Shown here: in pieces, positions 3,175-6,915 of the stretch
Position numbering within the stretch: position 1 is the first letter of the stretch
Layout: each line of letters starts with the position of its first letter
Assembly (NCBI GenBank): GCA_002490835.1
Contig: DKUU01000040.1
Span: forward strand, 1 to 6,915
Direction: 5' to 3'
From: Lachnospiraceae bacterium UBA7196
Lineage (GTDB): Bacteria; Bacillota; Clostridia; Lachnospirales; Lachnospiraceae
Length of the DNA stretch: 6,915 nt
Position numbers and translations under genes: made by a program
Notes under the pieces: generated by a model
Seen by the model: only the letters and a program-made list of their open reading frames with translations
The model's database searches: none
Told to the model about the DNA's origin: nothing

Positions 3175-5618
3175 GAGAAATATTGATAACGGCGACGGTT
3201 TTGATCTTGTGCATTCTGTTGATCCGGCGAATCTTTCGCGGAAAGATCAGCAGCAGGCTATTGTATGCGCTTTGGCTGTTAGTGGCGTTTCGTTTGGTGG
3301 GAACCGGTGTTGCGCAGGTTGACTTAGGCCCGCTTTCGGATTTTCGCCTGATGGATCTGGTGGAGGAAGACAAGAGCGGTATTGCGGAGCGGTTGAATGA
3401 GACCATCCGTCTGGAGGAACCCATTCAGATTACGGCTGATTCGAGAAGTATCCTGTTTCGTCTGTTTACCACGGACGAGATCAGGGAGTCGGTTGAGAGT
3501 TTGCCTAAAGACGGACCGACTTCCGTATTTATGGCAGGAACGCTTGGGTTTTCCCGGCTGGATGTGCTGTGGTTTTTGTGGGGAACGGGCGCATTTATAG
3601 TAGGTGTGTGGATAATCGTTACCAATATCGTGTTCAGCCGTAGTTTAAGAAAGACAAGGAAGCCGTTTGTGCTGCCGGATGAAATGAAAACGGCAGTTTT
3701 TGGAGAGGAAGAAGGTTCGCCGGAAAAGAAGTCCCGCCGCTTTTTTGTCCACAAACGCCGTCTGCCCGTTTTTTATCTGGCGGAGGGGATCTCTTCGCCC
3801 TGTCTGTACGGGTTTCCGGGACGCGAGGCGGTTTATCTGACGGCGGAAGTGACGGAAGATGCCAACAAGCTGCGGCATGTGGTGGTTCATGAACTTGTCC
3901 ATAAAAAGCATGGCGACAGCTTTTGGGCGCTTCTTCGCAGTATTCTGGTGACGGTGTATTGGTTTCACCCGCTGGTGTGGGTGGCGGCGGCCTGCTCCAA
4001 GCGGGACTGCGAGCTGGCCTGTGACGAGGGGGCGTTAGCGATGCTCGGCGAGGAGGAACGCATTTCCTATGGGGAGACATTGCTTTCCATTATTACAAGG
4101 AAAGGACGGGCATCCGATCTGGTCTGTACCGCTACGACCATGACTGGCAGCGGAAAGAGCGTAAAGGAGCGCATCCGCTTTATTGCCGAAAGGCCGAAGA
4201 CGCTTTTTGTGGCGGCGGCAGGCGTTCTTGTCCTGACGGCAGCGGTCTGCCTGTTCGTCTTTACGAAGGATGCAGGGTTTCGGGGGACGATCGTGGACAG
4301 TCAAAAGGGGCTTACCGTTACGGGGGCGGATATGAAAATAACGCTGCCTGCAAGTATCGGCGATATCAGCGGCTGCGTAGTGGATGAAAAAGGTGACAAT
4401 GTTGTCATATATCATGTGGGATCGCAGGAGGAAGTGGGTAGATTTGCCAGAATGCCTCTGAAAGACGCGCTGGGATTGGTGGATGAGGGAAGGAAAGTTC
4501 TGCCCATCGGAGATTATGGCTATAATTACCTGCTGCGAGCCTATCTGGGGGAGTCGTTTTCGAGAACGGAGCATATCTACGAGCCCACGCAGGGGATGAT
4601 AGAGCATGAGGATCGCTATTTTCCTGCAGAGCCGGAAAACCCGATGCGCAGCAAGGATTGGAAGGTCGTTCCGCTGGAGGAGGAAGATGCGTCTGAAGGA
4701 AAAGAGAAACAGAGCGGAGGCGCTTTGGGGCATGAGGATGTCTATACGCCCGTAGAGGAAAGCAGAGATTATCTGCCCAACGAGGAAATTATCGTCACAG
4801 AGTCGGCGGATCCAAACAGTAAAACAATAATGCACACTTATACGCCTGTAGGCGTCCCCGGAACAGACAGTAACGATGATGACAGCACGTATATTCGGGA
4901 TGATAACGCTGAATATGAAGAAGACACCTATATTTTAGATGATACTGCCGGCGAAGATAAGGTTGATTATCTGCCAAACGAGCAGATTACAGTCACCTAC
5001 CAGCCGCACGAAGTCAATGTAGATGAGATCAAATCGGGCTGCTATGTGTATGTCAGGGCGGATTATTACGGGAAGGTGAAGGATGATTATCAGGAGGCAA
5101 TGGATTATATTGACCAGCAATTGCAGGCGGCGGCTGATCAGGTGATCATACTCAGCCTGAACCGGGAGCGGCGGGAAGCTTTGTTTGATGCCTTGACGGA
5201 AAATCGCACGCCCTATGTGGGAGATAATGCCAAGGTAGGCGCGCTGATCGACGCCCTGCCGCTGCCGCCCACACTAAACCGTGCGGGAGGATTTTCCCTG
5301 CAGACGGTGGAGCAGCCGTATTCCCTGCGGTTTGACTATGAGATGAGTACGGATTATTATACAAAGGAAGATTGGGATATGCTGTATTTTAATGCGGCGA
5401 TGTTGTTTTACGCGATTGGGAATGTCGAGGAGATATCCATGGAAGTTAAAAACCCGTCCGGAGCAGGGACTGAGATGGTGATTTACAATAGGGAGGAGCT
5501 TAAAAAGGATCTTTCGTGGATGCAGAATGTGAATCATGATGACGGGCAGGCATTTCGGGAAGGGCTTTCGGAGCTGCTCATAGCGGTGGAGACGCACTTA
5601 AGCGATGTCGATGAATAA
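3171..5618 (+). CDS. M56-family (BlaR1-type) membrane metalloprotease with DUF4825-like C-terminus
   Basis: Predicted membrane sensor protease that partners the BlaI-type repressor. Membrane segments lie at about 2-20, 28-48, 130-155 and 344-365, with a further hydrophobic stretch at 250-273. The protease site is HELVH (240-244) in VVVHELVHKKHGD, with a probable third zinc ligand E281 in CELACDEGAL. TGSGKSVKERI (325-335) matches the usual post-catalytic M56 segment. At 815 residues it is longer than typical BlaR1 (about 585-600). No penicillin-binding SxxK/KTG arrangement is visible after the last membrane segment. The outer part instead has a first region (370-470), an acidic repetitive linker (about 470-615), and a DUF4825-like domain (about 665-780) with RTPYVGDNAKVGALIDALPLP (679-699). 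GGAGG (3156-3160) lies 10 nt before the ATG. The inducing signal is unknown; a beta-lactam is not supported. Confidence 0.9.
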   Translation: MREILITATVLILCILLIRRIFRGKISSRLLYALWLLVAFRLVGTGVAQVDLGPLSDFRLMDLVEEDKSGIAERLNETIRLEEPIQITADSRSILFRLFTTDEIRESVESLPKDGPTSVFMAGTLGFSRLDVLWFLWGTGAFIVGVWIIVTNIVFSRSLRKTRKPFVLPDEMKTAVFGEEEGSPEKKSRRFFVHKRRLPVFYLAEGISSPCLYGFPGREAVYLTAEVTEDANKLRHVVVHELVHKKHGDSFWALLRSILVTVYWFHPLVWVAAACSKRDCELACDEGALAMLGEEERISYGETLLSIITRKGRASDLVCTATTMTGSGKSVKERIRFIAERPKTLFVAAAGVLVLTAAVCLFVFTKDAGFRGTIVDSQKGLTVTGADMKITLPASIGDISGCVVDEKGDNVVIYHVGSQEEVGRFARMPLKDALGLVDEGRKVLPIGDYGYNYLLRAYLGESFSRTEHIYEPTQGMIEHEDRYFPAEPENPMRSKDWKVVPLEEEDASEGKEKQSGGALGHEDVYTPVEESRDYLPNEEIIVTESADPNSKTIMHTYTPVGVPGTDSNDDDSTYIRDDNAEYEEDTYILDDTAGEDKVDYLPNEQITVTYQPHEVNVDEIKSGCYVYVRADYYGKVKDDYQEAMDYIDQQLQAAADQVIILSLNRERREALFDALTENRTPYVGDNAKVGALIDALPLPPTLNRAGGFSLQTVEQPYSLRFDYEMSTDYYTKEDWDMLYFNAAMLFYAIGNVEEISMEVKNPSGAGTEMVIYNREELKKDLSWMQNVNHDDGQAFREGLSELLIAVETHLSDVDE
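4767..4997 (+). repeat. Internal protein repeat in the M56 acidic linker
   Basis: DYLPNEEIIVT (residues 533-543, bases 4767-4799) recurs as DYLPNEQITVT (599-609, bases 4965-4997), 198 bp apart. Between them are smaller echoes: YTPV at 525-528 and 557-560, and TYIxDD at 573-578 and 586-591. The DNA copies differ at several positions, so this is an old duplication in a disordered acidic stretch. Confidence 0.7.
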
Positions 5619-5723
5619 AAATAAAAAAATATTAAGAATTATGTAACTTTTTTCTTAAGTTCCCCGTTCTATTATATAGAGACATAAGTTTATTCGACAG
5701 GATGAATAGACTGATCTGAAAAG

Positions 5724-5793
5724 GCCAAATTTAGAGATAACTTAAAGATTGGCGTATTACAATAAGGTACAGCGGAAAAATTTGGCGTAGTAC
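5724..5793. repeat. Inverted and direct repeats upstream of the amidase gene
   Basis: GCCAAATTT (5724-5732) and AAATTTGGC (5778-5786) form a perfect 9-bp inverted repeat 45 bp apart. TTGGCGTATTAC (5749-5760) and TTGGCGTAGTAC (5782-5793) form a direct repeat with one mismatch, and both are followed by AA. The second copies overlap each other and end 5 bp before the ribosome site (GAGGGGG, 5798-5804). A regulator site or RNA fold is possible. Elsewhere in the 192-bp gap 5619-5810 I see only a weak AT-rich hairpin (TTAAGAA 5632-5638 with TTCTTAA 5652-5658) and a weak -10-like TATTATATA (5670-5678) with no convincing -35. Confidence 0.5.
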
Positions 5794-5810
5794 AAAAGAG
5801 GGGGAACACC

Positions 5811-6848
5811 ATGGGACAGGCACAGAGGAGTGACAGAAGAAGTGTTTCGCGGGGCAGGGCTGATCATACCGGGGAGCGGCGCAGAAAACCGGGCAGCGCG
5901 GGAAGCATTGACAGGGGCAGTATAAGCGTCATATCGGGAGGAAGTTCACGGGAAAGCGAGCAGCATTCCGGCCGTCGCAGAGCAGATCACGATGAACTGG
6001 AGGATTTGGAGTTGTGGGAGATTTCCAGAGAAAATGACGATTCCCGTATGATGCGTCTTGCTGACAGCAAACAGGTTCGTCACAAACAGAAGCCTTTTCG
6101 AACGATTTCGTATTATGACGATCAGAATATGGGCAGCCCCCGGCCGGTAAGATCTGCCAGACGGCGCAGGGCGAGAAAGAGGAAGCTTATCCTTTATCGT
6201 CTTTTTGCCCTTTTTATGATCGGGGTATGTCTGGTGCTGATCTACCAGACCACAGGGGCGATCTACCGTATGGTACACCGGGAAAAGGTCCATAAAAGAC
6301 AAGGAATAGTAGATGTAGTGTCCGACAAGCTTAACGAGAAAGAGATAGCGCCGCCGGAGATCACAGAGGATTTGCTGGAAGTCAACGATTATTCCAGACC
6401 CGGTACAAAGCTGAAAAAGGTGAAGAGCGTGTTCGTCCACTATACCGCTAATCCCGGCACATCCGCGGCGCAGAACCGCAGCTATTTTGCCAATTTGGCA
6501 GAGACGAGAGAGCGGTCAGCGAGCGCGCATCTCATTATCGGGTATGACGGAGAGGTGATCCAGTGCATTCCCTTGGAAGAACAGGCTTATGCGGTGGTTA
6601 CCAGAAATGAGGATTCCGTTTCCATTGAATGTTGTTATCTCGACGAGGACGGGAAGTTTACGCAGGAAACATACGACACATTGGTACATACACTGGCTTG
6701 GCTGATGCAGAAATATCAGTTATCCGTAGATGATATCCTGCGGCATTACGACTGCGGCGGCAAGAAATGTCCCCTTTACTATGTGGAGCATGAGGACGCT
6801 TGGGAAGAGCTGCTTGCAGATGTGGAGGCATACAAGGAATCGCTATAA
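5811..6848 (+). CDS. Membrane-anchored N-acetylmuramoyl-L-alanine amidase (Amidase_2/PGRP fold)
   Basis: Predicted to cut the bond between N-acetylmuramic acid and L-alanine in peptidoglycan, acting outside the membrane. The 345 residues divide into an Arg/Ser-rich hydrophilic tail (1-125) ending in a very basic cluster (RSARRRRARKRK, 114-125), one membrane segment (about 126-150), a linker, and the Amidase_2 domain (about 200-342). Zinc ligands expected from T7-lysozyme-like enzymes are present: H210 in VFVHYTANPG, H312 in ILRHYD and C320 in GGKKCP, with K318 in the catalytic lysine position. SAHLIIGYDG (238-247) and SVSIECCY (269-276) are further family segments. The topology is type II, N-terminus in. 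GAGGGGG (5798-5804) lies 6 nt before the ATG. The gene stands alone between a repeat-rich upstream region and a terminator. A role in division, growth or sporulation cannot be chosen from sequence. Confidence 0.92.
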   Translation: MGQAQRSDRRSVSRGRADHTGERRRKPGSAGSIDRGSISVISGGSSRESEQHSGRRRADHDELEDLELWEISRENDDSRMMRLADSKQVRHKQKPFRTISYYDDQNMGSPRPVRSARRRRARKRKLILYRLFALFMIGVCLVLIYQTTGAIYRMVHREKVHKRQGIVDVVSDKLNEKEIAPPEITEDLLEVNDYSRPGTKLKKVKSVFVHYTANPGTSAAQNRSYFANLAETRERSASAHLIIGYDGEVIQCIPLEEQAYAVVTRNEDSVSIECCYLDEDGKFTQETYDTLVHTLAWLMQKYQLSVDDILRHYDCGGKKCPLYYVEHEDAWEELLADVEAYKESL

Positions 6849-6866
6849 TATTGGCAATCAAAATGG

Positions 6867-6894
6867 AAGACCCGTCTTAGAGACAGGGTCTTTT
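6867..6894 (+). terminator. Intrinsic terminator after the amidase gene
   Basis: AAGACCCGTCT (6867-6877) pairs with AGAC (6881-6884) and GGGTCTT (6886-6892), with A6885 bulged and a 3-nt loop. The T run is 6891-6894. It starts 18 bp after the amidase stop codon. The remaining bases to 6915 show no gene. Confidence 0.8.
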
Positions 6895-6915
6895 CAGACT
6901 GTCAAAAAAGGTCAG

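Noticed and set aside
2720..3424. 234-codon open frame on the - strand across BlaI and the M56 start
   Set aside because: It is antisense to two genes with clear motifs, and its translation has no recognisable domain.
4035..4835. 266-codon open frame on the - strand inside the M56 gene
   Set aside because: It lies opposite a strongly supported coding region, has no recognisable domain or ribosome site, and looks like a codon-bias shadow.
3171..5618. Beta-lactam resistance regulator (true BlaR1/MecR1)
   Set aside because: No penicillin-binding motifs in the outer domain and no beta-lactamase or mecA-like gene in the window. Only the protease and repressor parts are shared.

Overview
The window looks like chromosome from a Clostridia-type Firmicute, most likely Lachnospiraceae. 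This is inferred from a T-box leader, strong AGGAG-type ribosome sites, sigma-A promoters with 17-bp spacers, an archaeal-type prolyl-tRNA synthetase, and a BlaI/M56 regulatory pair. No species call is possible from the sequence alone. All five clear genes lie on the + strand.

Region 1 (1-1921): a sigma-A promoter drives a T-box riboswitch with a CCG (proline) specifier and an intrinsic terminator, then proS. Between terminator and gene sits a 128-bp repeat element with terminal inverted repeats that can fold into a multi-arm, cloverleaf-like structure. The start of a second tandem copy follows and runs into the proS ribosome site. The element has no stop codon in the proS frame, so a naive gene call adds about 50 false residues to ProRS.

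Region 2 (1922-2540): a small single-pass membrane protein of unknown function, probably in the same transcript as proS, followed by a good terminator.

Region 3 (2541-5618): a promoter overlapped by inverted and direct repeats (candidate operators), a BlaI/MecI-family repressor, and an 815-residue M56 (BlaR1-type) membrane metalloprotease. Its outer domain is not a penicillin-binding domain: it has an acidic, internally repetitive linker and a DUF4825-like domain. BlaI and M56 are bridged exactly by a 24-codon open frame that shares ATGA overlaps with both. The likely logic is a membrane sensor protease that relieves repression by BlaI, with an unknown signal.

Region 4 (5619-6915): a 192-bp intergenic stretch with inverted and direct repeats. 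It leads into a type II membrane-anchored Amidase_2 (N-acetylmuramoyl-L-alanine amidase) with a long Arg-rich cytoplasmic tail, closed by a terminator. No gene is seen in bases 1-37.
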